This document shows, piece after piece, positions 19,668 through 31,408 of a DNA stretch of 64,000 nucleotides (positions within the stretch are counted from its first letter, which is position 1; every line of letters starts with the position of its first letter). The stretch is from Zizania palustris (taxonomy: Eukaryota > Streptophyta > Magnoliopsida > Poales > Poaceae). A program made the position numbers and the translations under genes. The notes beneath the pieces are model-generated. The model worked only from the letters and a program-made list of their open reading frames with translations. It was not told the origin of the DNA and searched no databases. The stretch lies in the NCBI GenBank assembly GCA_019279435.1, contig JAAALK010000286.1, forward strand, positions 22,463,931-22,527,930, read 5' to 3'.

Positions 19668-20164
19668 TGTTGGGGGAAATTACTCTATTTCCAGGGTTTA
19701 AAGATTAATCCTTCAAAGGCTGAGGAGGACTCCGAAGCTAGTGAACTGTTGTTCGAAGCATGCGTCGCCACGCCGAAGGGTGCAACGGTGCGAAGCCCTG
19801 GGGAACCCTCCGAATGGAAGATGGAGGCCTCGAAGAAGAAGAGACATGATTGATTGGATGTCCAGCTTATCCATCTACCTTGCAGTACTTTACTGTATAT
19901 AACCTTGTTTATGGTACCGAATAGTTTCCACTATGTTGGTTGTAATCTAGGGGTAAATAGGTCTTTTCCTTATGCCTTTTCCCCTATAAATACCCCCCTT
20001 TGTACCTTGTAAAAGGGGATCCAGAACAAGTTATTCATTTACACTCATTCGGACCACTTGAGTTATTATCCATTTCGGAGGCTCAAAGTAGTCCTAAAAC
20101 ACAAACTCTCTGTTTGTCCGTTCTTGATCTCAGAGAACCTGTTGGCGTAACATTTGCGCCAACA
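19668..20164 (+). repeat. 5' LTR of Tat element 2 (497 bp)
   Basis: TGTTGGGGGAAATTAC...TTTGCGCCAACA. TATAAATA promoter box at 19985-19992. About 98.6% identical to the 3' LTR at 30910-31403. Confidence 0.96.
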
Positions 20165-20166
20165 GT

Positions 20167-20184
20167 TGGCGCCGTCCGTGGGGA
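20167..20184 (+). other. primer-binding site of Tat element 2
   Basis: TGGCGCCGTCCGTGGGGA, two bases after the LTR, identical to the site in element 1. Confidence 0.88.
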
Positions 20185-20371
20185 GCCAAGTTCTAAAAGC
20201 TTGTTCTCTGCTGCTGACTGCACTTCAAAGAGTACTTACGGAGGGAGCCTCGGAGTCTCAAGATTCCGCGCACCCTTCAGTTAAGGGCTTCTTAGTGCAG
20301 CCCGAAGGCCTTCACTCGACCCCTCGGGTCACTCGAAGTCTTCAGTCTCCAAGACCTCTTCGTGGCTAGCT

Positions 20372-23300
20372 ATGCCTCCGAAGCGAAGTCAAGCTTCGGG
20401 TCCTCTCCGAAGGTCTCCTCGGACCACAGGAGCTGGACCCTCGACTAATCCGACGATTCCCGCCGAGACTGGTGGGCGTCGAGTGCCTCGGGGCCCTCTG
20501 GCTCCTCCTACGGTGCTCCAGACCGACTACGCAGCTAGCCGAGACCCGGAAGTGCCCTCCGACGAAGACGAAGGCCCTCCCGAAACCGAGGCTACGCAGC
20601 TAGCCAGGCTTCAGGAGGAGGTATCCAGGTGGAGGCAAGAGGCCGCCGATCACCTCCGCACTCAAGCTTCCACCGAAACTCCAGGAGGGCCTCAATACGG
20701 TGGTACCCACAATCCCCCAGAAGTTATCCAAGTCCCGGAGGAAGCCGAGAATGCATCCTTCGATAACGAGTCTCCATTACATTCGGATTTGCAGAGAGTG
20801 CCTTTCGACCCCAGATTCAAGGCCTCGAAACTGCACAAGTACTCCGGGGGTCGGACCCCGGAGAGTTCGCCCGTTCTTACGCCCTGGCAATAGAAGCGAG
20901 TGGAGGGGTGCGAAGCACTATGGCAAAATGCTCCCCCCTCGCCCTCGAAGGCGTGGCACTCCGCTGGTTCTGGTCCCTAAGGCCAGGATCGATCAGTTCC
21001 TGGGAACAGCTGAAGAAGAAATTTGTGAGCAACTTCCAAGGAACCTTCGTGGCCCCGATGTCCACAGGAAGTTTGTTCCAGGTAAAGCAACAGGTGGGAG
21101 AAACCCTCCGGGAGTACTTCACGCGCTTCGCCCACACCAAGTCACAGATCAAGGGCCTGTCTACCTCTTCGGTAGTTGATGCTGCCCGCGAAGGGGTGCT
21201 GAACCCCGACCTCCTCAGCAAACTCCATCGAAAGCCGGTGACGTCTGTGGCGCAGCTCATGGCATACTTCGAACAGTATGCTAAGGCAGAGGAAGGCTGT
21301 CTTCGGCGAGCTGGAGCACCATCGCCTACCCTCCGAGAAGTCAAAAGGGAGCCCGAAGCCTCCGCTCCTCTGAAACCTCCACAAGACAACCGCTTCAATG
21401 AGTACAAGCGGGGGAAGAAGCATTTCCGTTCGGAGGTGCTAAGCATTGCACCGTCCATCCCGAAGGCACCTGCCAATTTCCAGTAGGCGCAGAACTTCAG
21501 GGCTGGAGCACTGAAGCCTCAAGAGAGAGTGCCTGGCAGGCGCCAGAGTTTTTATGCTGTGTGCATGGCGATAATAGGAGCCATGACACGAAGGACTGCA
21601 AGTCGGTGTTAACCCTTCGGGGCGGGGTGCTTCAGATCGAGCCCCACCATCGGCACAGTCGGAGCCTATACAAGCTGTGGCCCAAGCCGGTGCCCTCGAG
21701 GCTCCCATGCGGCTGCCGGTGGCCAGCATTATGCCACCACCAAAGCAAGAAGACCCGCAGGACCGCGGCAAGAGAGTGGTCCTGCCCATCTCCGGAGGGG
21801 GACCCTCGGAACCATGTCCAAGAGGCAGCGACGCGAGTACGTCCGCGAGGTCGGACACATTGGGACCTCGAGTTCCGCCGAAGGGATGCCAGAATGGTCC
21901 CGCGTGCCCATCTCGTTCACAGCCAGTGATGCTGCGGGGGTGAAGTTCCCCCATGCTGACCCATTGGTCATTTCTGCTGATATAGCAGGAGTAGAAGTCC
22001 GAAGGATCCTGGTAGATGATGGGAGCTCCGCAGACATACTCTTTGTCTAGGCCTTCGATCAGATGTGCATACCTCGGAAGCATTTACTTCCAGCAGCCCG
22101 GCCACTTCAAGGGTTCTCAGGACCGCCTCTCGATGCCCTCGGCCAAATAGGCCTCGAGTTTGCCTTCGGAGAGGGGCCTTTGGCCCGAGTAGAAGAGGTG
22201 ATCTTCGATGTGGTTGATGCCCCATACGCTTACAATGCTATCTTCGGCCGAGGGATGTTGAACTAGTTCGGGGCTATAGCACACCATAATTATCTTTGTC
22301 TCAAAATGCCCACGCAAGGTGGGGTGCTTACTATTTCAGGAGACCAAGCTGTAGCCCGAAGGACAGAGTATGGCCATGGGCAGCCGATAGACCCCCGGCA
22401 AGTGCATAATGTGGCGGAAAGCATCGAAGAAGTACCGGAGACCTCGAACCCTCCGAAAGGATCTTCGCTCAAGCCAAGCCCGGAGGGTGAGGTGGAGACA
22501 AGAATAATTTCGAAAGATGGCAAGGAATACCCAGTACAATTCGGCAAGGGGCTATCCCTGGAAATAGCTGCCTCGTTAGAAGAAGTCGTCAGAAGAAATC
22601 TGGACGTATTTGCTTGGACTGACGAAGACATCACCGGGGTCGATCGAAGCATCATCGAGCATAGTCTGCTCATCAACCCGAAGGCCAGGCCAGTACGCCA
22701 GGGGCTCTGCAAGCTGTCAGCAGAAAGAGCAAACCTCGCCAAGACCTAAGTAGAAAAATTGTTAAGAGCTGGCATCATCAGGGAAGTAGCCCATACCGAG
22801 TGGTTGGCTAACCCTGTTTTTGTAAGGAAGAAGGACTCGAGCAAATGGTGCATGTGTATTGACTTCACTTCATTAAATAAAGCATGCCCGTGAGACCCCT
22901 ACCCGATGCCCCGAATAGATCAGCTGGTAGATTCCACAGCTGGCTCCGAATTGCTAAGTTTCCTCGACGCTTACTCCGGATATCATCAAGTATGGTTGAA
23001 ACGCGAAGACGAAGCCAAGACAAGCTTTATAACTCCTTCCGGAGTATTTTGTTATGTAAGAATGCCTTTTGGACTGCGGAATGCCGGAGCCACCTTTTCT
23101 TGTTTAATAGCTAGGGCTCTAGGTCATCAGATAAGCCGGAATGTCGAGGCCTATATGGATGATATTGTAATAAAAAGTGCTCAAAAGCACCAGCATAGCC
23201 TAGATCTAGCTGAAACATTTGAGAGCCTCCGAGCATGTGGAGTACGCCTCAATCCAGAAAAATGTATATTCGGAGTACAAGCAGGAAAACTGCTAGGGTA

Positions 23301-25689
23301 CTTAGTTTCGAGCAGGGGAATCGAAGCTAGCCCAACACAGATAAGTGCGCTACAAAGGATGGCTCCACCAGAGAATTTGAAGCAAGTTCAGAAGCTAGCA
23401 GGAAGGCTCGCAGCTCTTAGCAGGTTCCTGGCCAGGTCAGCAGAGCGGAGCCTCCCAATTTTCAAAGCACTAAAGGGGTCCGAAAGTTTTCAGTGGACAT
23501 CGGAGTGCCAGAAGAACTTCGATGATATAAAGGCATACCTTGGAAGATTATCAATTTTGACCGTTCCCCTCCCAGAAGAAACACTGCTCCTTTATCTTGC
23601 AGCAACAAATTCAGAAGTGAGCGCAGTATTGGTCCGGGAAGTTGAGCTTAAAGAAAAGCTAGTCCAGAACCCAGTGTATTTTGTGTCGGAGGCTTTATCC
23701 GGAGCTAAAGTCAGATACTCCGAGCTCGAGAAGTTTGCTTATGCCCTAGTAATTGCCTCGCGAAAGCTGAGGCATTATTTCTTGGCGCATAACCTGATCG
23801 TCCCTATGTCGTATCCTCTTGAGGATATGCTCTGAAACAAAGATTCTACGGGCAGGATTGGAAAATGGGCGGTCGAGCTGGCACCCTTCGGAATCTCCTT
23901 CACGGCGAGAACAGCTATTAAATCTCAAATTATAGCAGATTTCGTAGCAGAGTGGACTCCATCTGCTATTTGGGCCCCGGAAGAACCCTCCGAAGGTTTT
24001 TGGACAATATTTTCTGACGGAGCTTATCAAGCATCAAGTGCCAGAGCAGGGGCCATCATCATATCACCATCGGGGTAGAAGGCCATGTACTCTGCGAGGC
24101 TCAACTTCAGGACCACTAATAACATTGCAGAGTATGAAGCAATCTTGCTAGGCCTCCGAAAGGCTAAGGCACTCGGAGCTGCAAGAATAATGATTAAGAC
24201 AGATTCTCAAGTCGTCGCGGGGCATGTTGATAAAAGTTTTCAAGCAAAGAATCCACATCTCGCACAATACCTTGAAGAAATCCGCAAAGCCGAAGCAGCA
24301 TTCAAAGGATTTACAGTTCGAAGTATCCCACGGGCAGAGAACCAACTTGCAGATATCCTGGCAAAGGCGGCAGCAGGAGCGGTGGACCTCCCGGAGGGTG
24401 CTTTCTATGAAGAGCTAGCGCAACCAGCAACTTTTCAAATACCCTCTTCGGAGGTACTGTGCATTCCAACTACAGATTGGCGGGCTCCGATAATAAGCGT
24501 GTTGCAAAGTAGCATGGACCCTCCCGAAGGCCCAGAAGCCCAAAGGTTGCAAGCAAGAGCTCGAAATTACAAGCTTGTTGATGAAGTGCTATACAAGGCC
24601 GGAGTGTGTTCACCCCTACTTCGATGCATCTCGCAACCCGAAGGTCAAGACATACTTCGAGACATCCATGAAGGCTTATGCGGAGGTCATTTAGCCCCTC
24701 GAGCGCTAGCGGGCAAGACGCTTCGGCAAGGGTTTTATTGGCCAACTATAGTAAGAGATGCGGAGGAACTAGTTCGAACATGCCAAGGCTGCCAGTGGAT
24801 GAGCAGACGGAGCCATCGCCCGCCAGCTCAGCTTCAAGTTATTGCCCCAGTATGGCCAATGGCTAGATGGGGCATGGACCTCATAGGCCCTTTCCCAGTG
24901 GCAAAAGGCAGCTTGAAATTTGCGGTGGTGGCAATCGAATATTTCTCAAAATGGGTTGAAGCGGAGGCACTAACAGCTATCACCTCGAAGAACGTGCAAA
25001 GATTTTTCTGGCAGAATATCATATGCAGGTTCGGAGTTCCAAGAGAGTTGACGATGGATAATGGAACCCAGTTCGAAGCTGACACCTTCCAAACATTTTG
25101 TGAAGAACTGGACATTAAGTTGTGCTTCGCAGCGGTACGACATCCACAGTCCAACGGAGCCGTTGAGCGAGCCAACGGGAACATCCTTTCCGGGCTGAAT
25201 CGCCGAATTGTTGGATTGGCCAAAGGGCTGTGGGTCGAAGAGCTCCCCAAAATCTTATGGTCCATTCGAACCACTCAAACCAGGTCAACGGGGTTCACAC
25301 CATTTAGATTGCTCTTCGGAGATGAGGCCATGACTCCTACGGAGCTCAGAGGTGGATCGCTTCACGTAGTACAACCTGGGGACGAAGATGACCGGAGCAC
25401 TTCGCTGGATTTGTCAGAAGAAACAAGGCTTCGAGCTGTCGCCAACCTGACTAAGTACCAAAACCACACCAAGACATGGTATGACCCGAAGGTAAAGCTA
25501 AATGAGTTAAAACCTGGTCATCTGGTGTTGCGAAGTGTAATAGCTCCGGGGAAGCTAGGAAACAAATGGGAAGGACCATATGTTATCTTACGCTCAGGAC
25601 GCCCCGGGTCGTTTAAATTAGCCAATTTAGAAGGGGAAGAGTTGAAGCATGCATGGCATGCGGAGCACCTTAAGCGTTATTTTGCTTAG
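20372..25689 (+). pseudogene. gag-pol of Tat element 2, multiple stops and frameshifts
   Basis: Same domain order as element 1 (gag, knuckle, protease, RT, two RNase H domains, HHCC and D-D-E integrase). Damage seen by comparison with element 1: a 1-bp loss in a G run near 20850; TAG at 21484; frame change in the knuckle near 21553; an about 24-bp deletion near 21620; a 1-bp loss in a G run near 21795; TAG near 22048 and 22264; TAA near 22747; TGA near 22892 and 23833; TAG near 24076. Several are C-to-T or G-to-A changes in CAG, CAA or CGA. The RT box is still YMDD (near 23155) and the frame from 24085 to 25689, covering the second RNase H and all of integrase, is open. The copy cannot make a full polyprotein. 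Confidence 0.93.
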
Positions 25690-25729
25690 GGGCCCCTTGT
25701 AATCACTTGTAAAAACTTTCCTTTCTATG

Positions 25730-25735
25730 AATAAA
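25730..25735 (+). terminator. AATAAA just downstream of gag-pol of element 2
   Basis: Position equivalent to the hexamer at 12024 in element 1, 40 nt after the gag-pol stop. It may end a gag-pol transcript before the antisense gene. Evidence is positional conservation only. Confidence 0.35.
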
Positions 25736-25887
25736 GATAAGGGTTGAATTTTGTTTGCTCTTCGAATATCCCTTACTCCTGATGGACGCATTAGGAGGAC
25801 AGAGATGCTTGTAGAGCCAAGCATTTTTCTCAAGACCCAGGCAGCTGCCTTCGAACCATTGGTTCAAAGGCTCCGTTGCCAACCTAC

Positions 25888-26400
25888 GGATTCCAGGCTC
25901 CGGCTTGTTAGGATCCGTAGAAGAGTCTAAGGACTTTAAAGAAAAACAGACTTTCGGCCTCCGGGTGCGAAGTGTTTGTAAAAGAGCCGAAGGTGGCCAA
26001 CCTACGGATTCCAGGCTCCGGCTTGTTAGGATCCGTAGAAGAGTCTAAGGACTTTAAAGAAAAACAGACTTTCGGCCTCTGGGTGCGAAGTGTCTGTAAA
26101 AGAGCCGAAGGTGACCAACCTACGGATTCCAGGCTCCGGCTTGTTAGGATCCGTAGAAGAGTCTAAGGACTTTAAAGAAAACAGACTTTCGGCCTCCCGG
26201 TGCGAAGTGTCTGTAAAAGAGCCGAAGGTGGCCAACCTACGGATTCCAGGCTCCGGCTTGTTAGGATCCGTAGAAGAGTCTAAGGACTTTAAAGAAAAAC
26301 AGGCTTTTGGCCTCCGGGTGCGAAGTGTCTGTAAAAGAGCCGAAGGTGGCCACCCTATGGATTCCAGGCTCCGGCTTGTTAGGATCCGTACAAGAGTCTA
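25888..26400 (+). repeat. tandem repeat array of element 2, 117-118-bp unit
   Basis: Unit starts (ggattccagg) at 25888, 26006, 26124, 26241 and 26359, giving periods of 118, 118, 117 and 118 bp. The sequence is homologous to the arrays in elements 1 and 4. It lies between the converging ends of gag-pol and the antisense gene. Confidence 0.95.
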
Positions 26401-26617
26401 AAGACTTTAAAAAAGCGAACAAATTTCTAGTCTTCGGAAGCGAACTAAAAATGCAAATGATAAGTACAAATTCGAAGCATGCGGTTGTTCGGACATTCAT
26501 TGTGCCTAGCGAACCCTTCTCTATGGTAAAGGCTCCGCCACCCACAAGGGGGTCGGAGTATAGGAGTCACACAGCATACTTTCGAAGCATTTCACATTAA
26601 ATTATTATACTTTTACA

Positions 26618-29600
26618 TCAAGAGAAATTTGTGTCTAAGCCTAGGTAAAATCGGAGACCTTTTTGGCCCCTAGAGCTACCCCTACGGCTACTTTGCCCTT
26701 CGGAGCTCGAAGCCGCCGAAGTTGTCCTTTTAGTTCGGGTGCTTCTCTTCTTCTTCGAGGCTCGCAGTTTCTTCTGCTCCTCTTGAAGCTCGGCCCATGT
26801 CAGGAGCCTTTCGGAGTCAGCCTCCGTAGGGTCTTCGCCCCGGTACTCCGAGTCGGACCAGTCAATAGGTTCAGAGGACGAAGATCCCTCCGCCTTCTCT
26901 TCCTCTTTAATATAAGCTAAGACATCCCGACAAACTTCAAGGGTGATCTCTCCTCCGTATCCACGAGGAACAGAAAAACGGGAGCGGCGGTAAAGCCTCA
27001 GGCCCTCGAGGTTTGCCCACTCCTTTCGGAGCTCGTCGGTAATTTCCAAAAGTTCGAAGTTAGGGCTCGAAGGGCATGACAAAACCTAAAAAAGAACAGA
27101 ACACCCAAGACAAGTTCTTGTTTATAACTTTTTCATTAATAAAAAGAGGCTTTACAAGGCTTCATGTACATAGTAACCCTAAGTGGCTAGACCTGCGGGT
27201 CGGTTGGTGGAGCAGGAATCGAAGGGGCTGGCGAAGCAGGAAGTGATGGCTTTGTATGCGCTTGCTTCTGCCGATGGGCCTCGTCAATCCAAGCCTTAGC
27301 TGCGACCTTATGGTCCGTCTTCCAGGTCGACCGGAAGGCTTCCCAGGCCGAAGCCACCTCCGAAGATGGTCGCAGCAAGTCGTCGTCTGCGAAGCCTCCA
27401 AGAGACGAACCCCCGACTGAGCCGAGGGGGATCCGAAGAGATTCAAGATGACGAAGAACCCCGATGCCGGCACACTGTCCGGAGATCTCTCCGTACCGAA
27501 TGCCGGAGTTCTTCATCAACGACGAAGCGACTTGGATCCTCGTCAGCTTTCGGTCAAGGGGCTCGTGGGTCGCAGCAGAAGACGAAGGGCACATGGTGCC
27601 GAAGTACTCCAGCGTACCCTGAAGAGCCTCCAAGGTACGGTCCGCAGTACTAGAATTCTTCTTCTCCGCTGCTTCCAGCCCTGCAGCAGTCGCAGCCACT
27701 TTGGCCACCCGGAGCATTAAAGAGCTCTTGAGGGCCATCGCCTGGCTAAGGGCCCCCTGGAGCTCCACCAATTGCGCGCTCGAAGTAGCAGCCTCTTGAC
27801 GGAGTTTTTCAACCTCCGCCCGAAGGACGACGCGCTCGGCCTCGACCTCTTGGGCAGACGAGCGAAGGGCATCACTGTCTTGCCGCGCTACCCGGAGGGC
27901 TTCGTCAGACGCTGCCCTAGCCCACCGTTCCTCGAGGATCTCTTCCTCCAGCCGAAGGGATCTCCCGGTGGAGTCGTTAAGGGCCGTCTGGAGGGTGGTA
28001 ACCTTCCGGTTAAGTCGATTAACCTCGACCTCGTTGGAACTCGCTGCCGCTCTAGCAAGGACAAATTGCTGCAAAGAAAAAACAAGTAAGTATTAAAGTA
28101 TGTATGATCACTAATACGAAGCAGCTTTGGTGTCTTTTCATACCTGAAGGGCAGCCCTTTCGAGGGCTGAGTTGAGCGTCGAAGCCCTGGCCTCGCTCAA
28201 GACGGAGACCAAGTCCGAATTGGTGATGTCTTGGCTTCTCTCTGCCAGGGGCTCCATAAGTTTCCGGAGGCCACTCCGATGCTCCAAGAACGGAGCCAGC
28301 AGAGGAAGCCAAGACGAAGCTTGAAGATCGTCCGCCGCGGCCTCGTCCTCTGAATTACCGGCGGATGTCGCAGCTTGGCCATGAAGAAGGCCGAGGCTGG
28401 ATATGCTCTTGCCCCTTCCCGGTACGAAAGAGGCCGAAGCAGGGACACTCCGATCGTCAGCAGCCACCCCTTCGTCCAGAACCGCATCAGCGGAGGTAAC
28501 TCCGGTGGTCGGGGCCGCCACTGCAGGGATGGCCTCCGTCCCCAACTCCGTCCCGACAAGCGCATCTTCCGCTCTGGTCGACACGTCCTCCACCATCAGG
28601 CTCGGAGTGTCCAAAGGTATGGGAGGGTCCGCTTGAGCAGCAGCCTCCGAAGGCGCAGGAGCGTCGGGCGCCACCAAGGCATTGGCACTCGTCGTGGTAC
28701 CTACTTCGATAACAAAATTAATAAGCATGCTTTCAGAAATAGTGTGCAGGTATTGATCAAAAAAGGGGGAAGCTTCGGAAAGTACCTCCAGGAACCTCGT
28801 GAGGTAAGATCGCCGGATCCTCGAGGACCTCGTACATCTGAAGGATATCGGCAAAGTCATCTCCTGAGGCCCTGCCCTCAACATTTCCTGCCGGAGCCGC
28901 GATCTCCTCCGTAACCACCTCCGGTGCAGGCAGGTTGGGAGTAGCGGGGTTCGACTCCACTTGCACGACGACGGGCACGAGAGGAACCGTCGGAGTTACG
29001 CTTACTACCTCCCTGACGGAGGCGCTAGGGGGGACCTCCCCTATGTCTTCGTCGTCCAGGAGGTAGGCTTCGAAGGCCGCCGCTGTCTGGCCGTCGAAGT
29101 CCTCTGCCTCTTCGGAGGCTGAGCTTTGCGCACCTGGCGACGAAGCAGATGAGGCAGGCGCCAATTGCGAAGGGTGCTTCGCTACCTTCTTCTTCCGGGG
29201 CGGCTGCTTGCCGGTCTTCTTGGAGGGCTCGGCAGTGGCTTTCCTTTTGCGAACAACCGCTCCGGTCGGGGCGAAGTCGGGAAGATTCGGGGGCTCCATT
29301 CTGAGAGCTCTCCACACTCTGTTGGATCGCTCCCAGCTCCCCACCAGCTCTAACCTTCTTTGCCTCTCGGCCACCGAAGGGACTTCGAGAACTCGTTCGG
29401 TGGCCCGAACTATGTCCTCCTGAGCCAATGCCAGAGGCGCCACTGAAAGAAAAAGGTATGAAAGTATGAATCTAATTGATTTCTTCATCTAATATGATGT
29501 TGCAGGGAGTAAGTTTTACCTAAGTTTCGGAGGTCCCCCTCTGAGGCCTGTGGGAACACGATCGGCCAGTTGGCTCCGAGGGGAGGGATCCGAAGGGCGA

Positions 29601-30414
29601 TGAACTCCCCGGCCAGGTCGTGCATGCTCATACGACGAGCCACCGAAGTGAGCAGCCCTAGCCTCGTCGAGAGCAGGCTAGGGTTCGGAGAGATGTCCGC
29701 CTCCTTCCGGAACCAGATCTCCTGGAGAGGACCAGCGAGGGGGGAGTCCTCTCCGACTTCGGCGTAAAACCACCGAAGTATCCAGTTTGTGTACCACCTG
29801 TCATTTATAGCTTTTGCAGGGAAGTGGAGGGCATGCTCCCTCCGTAGCTGGAAATTGACGCTGTCGAAGGCTATCGTCACCTTGGAGTCCCCAGGCCCGT
29901 CTTGTGGCTTTGGTTGGCATATGGCTTCGTGGGTCGCGGCGAAGATCTCGGAGCATCCTTCGCATCCCTCTGCCCGGAGCGCCCATTCGAAGATGGCTAA
30001 GCGGGCGATGGCGTTGGGGGACAGCTGAGGCAGAGTTATGTGGAACAAGTCCAGTACCTCCGCCAAGAAGTCCACTGCCGGCAGCCCCAAGCCTGCTTCG
30101 AAGAACGCTTTGAAGACCACCACTTCTCCGCTTCGAGGCCTTGGGGTTGATTCCGAGCCTGGGACCCGAGTCCTCAGCCCAGCGCCCAGCTTTCCGTCTA
30201 TGGCTTCTTCTATAGATTCGGCGGTGCTCACGGATTGGCCGATGATGAAGCTCTGGGCAATCTTCTTCTTGGAGGGCGGACGGAGCACCCGAGGATTCTT
30301 GGGCCACGCACCGCTCCGAGTCCCCGCCATTGCCGCTGCTGCCGATGCAGCCCACGCCTGCCTCTGCGCTATGGTATTGGCCGCTGTCGGAGTGGTGTGG
30401 CTAGTTCTCGCCAT
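26618..30414 (-). CDS. antisense five-exon gene of Tat element 2, 1150 aa, intact
   Basis: Retrotransposon-borne protein of unknown function. Exons on the minus strand: 30414-29520, 29442-28786, 28700-28144, 28068-27193 and 27085-26618. All borders are GT-AG, phases agree (1, 1, 0, 0), and the sum is 3453 nt without a stop. Exon 1 holds a domain at about residues 95-290 (FFEAGLGLP, ITLPQLSPNAIARLAIFEWAL) like the Transposase_28 / 'putative gypsy type transposon' domain of plant annotations. That name does not prove transposase activity. Exon 2 has a basic nuclear-localisation-like cluster (about 363-384). Exon 3 is acidic and Ala/Ser-rich. Exon 4 has a long heptad-like Glu/Ala/Leu stretch (about 715-845), probably a coiled coil, followed by a conserved globular part (FGTMCP). 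Exon 5 ends in a Lys/Arg-rich tail. An upstream in-frame ATG at 30417 adds one Met. Exon 1 has exactly the same length in element 4 (895 nt). Confidence 0.8.
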
Positions 30415-30509
30415 CATGCTTGGGTGCTCAAGAATTTGGAAGATTGGGGGAAAGGTGAATCGCAGGTGATGGATGCGGTAAAAAATCTCGGTTAACCCTT
30501 GTCTTTTCC

Positions 30510-30516
30510 TTTTATA
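30510..30516 (-). promoter_or_regulatory. TATA box of the antisense gene in element 2
   Basis: TATAAAA on the minus strand, about 100 nt upstream of the start codon at 30414. Element 4 has TATAAAA at the same distance (35839-35845 to ATG 35944), within a conserved 'gttataaaa-gg' context. Confidence 0.65.
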
Positions 30517-30909
30517 ACTGTATGTCCAGTGCTACTCTTCGATTGGTTTCACACTGCAGGTTCGGTTTCTATCACCGACAAGTGGGTCCGGTAATTGGAA
30601 CGGCATACAACCGCTGTAAAAATCGACCGTTACCTTTTTTGGCAGAGTGTAACGGCTACTTGCGCTGTAACGGCTACCTCTAACGGCGCTCCACGACGTT
30701 CGCAATCCGAGACCGTTCCCTTCCCAACGTGCGTTCCCACTGCGTCAAAAACCCGAAGGGGGAGGTTCGAACGCGTTGGGCTCGAAGTTCTCGGCTAAGT
30801 CGCAGCATGCCCAAATCCTCTTTAAGCCTCAGAAAATAGAAATGTTCCTTCCGTATACCGCCTTCTTTCTAAACAGGTTAACTACAGAGAGGCGTATTCG
30901 AGGGGCTAC
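30517..30909. other. region between the antisense promoter and the 3' LTR of element 2
   Basis: No coding frame with support. It probably holds upstream control sequences of the antisense gene. It ends with a purine-rich 'cgaggggctac' directly before the LTR, the likely polypurine tract for plus-strand priming. Confidence 0.5.
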
Positions 30910-31403
30910 TGTTGGGGGAAATTACTCTATTTCCAGGGTTTAAAGATTAATCCTTCAAAGGCTGAGGAGGACTCCGAAGCTAGTGAACTGTTGTTCGAAG
31001 CATGCGTCGCCACGCCGAAGGGTGCAACGGTGTGAAGCCCTGGGGAACCCTCCGAATGGAAGATGGAGGCCTCGAAGAAGAGACATGATTGATTGGATGT
31101 CCAGCTTATCCATCTACCTTACAGTACTTTACCGTATATAACCTTGTTTATGGTACCGAATAGTTTCCACTATGTCGGTTGTAATCTAGGGGTAAATAGG
31201 TCTTTTCCTTATGTTTTTTCCCCTATAAATACCCCCCTTTGTACCTTGTAAAAGGGGATCCAGAACAAGTTATTCATTTACACTCATTCGGACCACTTGA
31301 GTTATTATCCATTTCGGAGGCTCAAAGTAGTCCTGAAACACAAACTCTCTGTTTGTCCGTTCTTGATCTCAGAGAACCTGTTGGCGTAACATTTGCGCCA
31401 ACA
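30910..31403 (+). repeat. 3' LTR of Tat element 2 (494 bp)
   Basis: Direct repeat of the 5' LTR, starting TGTTGGGGG after the purine tract and followed by the target duplication ctgac. TATAAATA at 31224-31231. Confidence 0.96.
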
Positions 31404-31408
31404 CTGAC

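Larger units (their letters stand above)
19668..31403 (+). mobile_element. complete Tat-lineage retrotransposon, element 2 (11,736 bp)
   Basis: Flanked by the exact 5-bp duplication ctgac (19663-19667 and 31404-31408). Order: 5' LTR, primer-binding site, gag-pol (20372-25689, broken), 117-118-bp repeat array, antisense five-exon gene (30414-26618, intact), purine-rich tract, 3' LTR. By hand count the LTRs differ at 7 sites, all transitions, plus one 3-bp indel in about 494 bp (about 1.4%), so the insertion is recent. Under a commonly used grass LTR rate of 1.3e-8 per site per year this would be roughly half a million years, an inference only. Confidence 0.95.

Noticed and set aside
26618..30414. 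Reading the antisense gene as a DNA transposase because of the Transposase_28 label
   Set aside because: The domain name is an inherited annotation. No DDE catalytic pattern or terminal inverted repeats belong to it, and it lies wholly within an LTR element.
30235..30798. Plus-strand frames over the first exon and promoter of the antisense gene
   Set aside because: They are shadows of exon 1 in the opposite strand and of non-coding promoter sequence, and are not kept in element 4.
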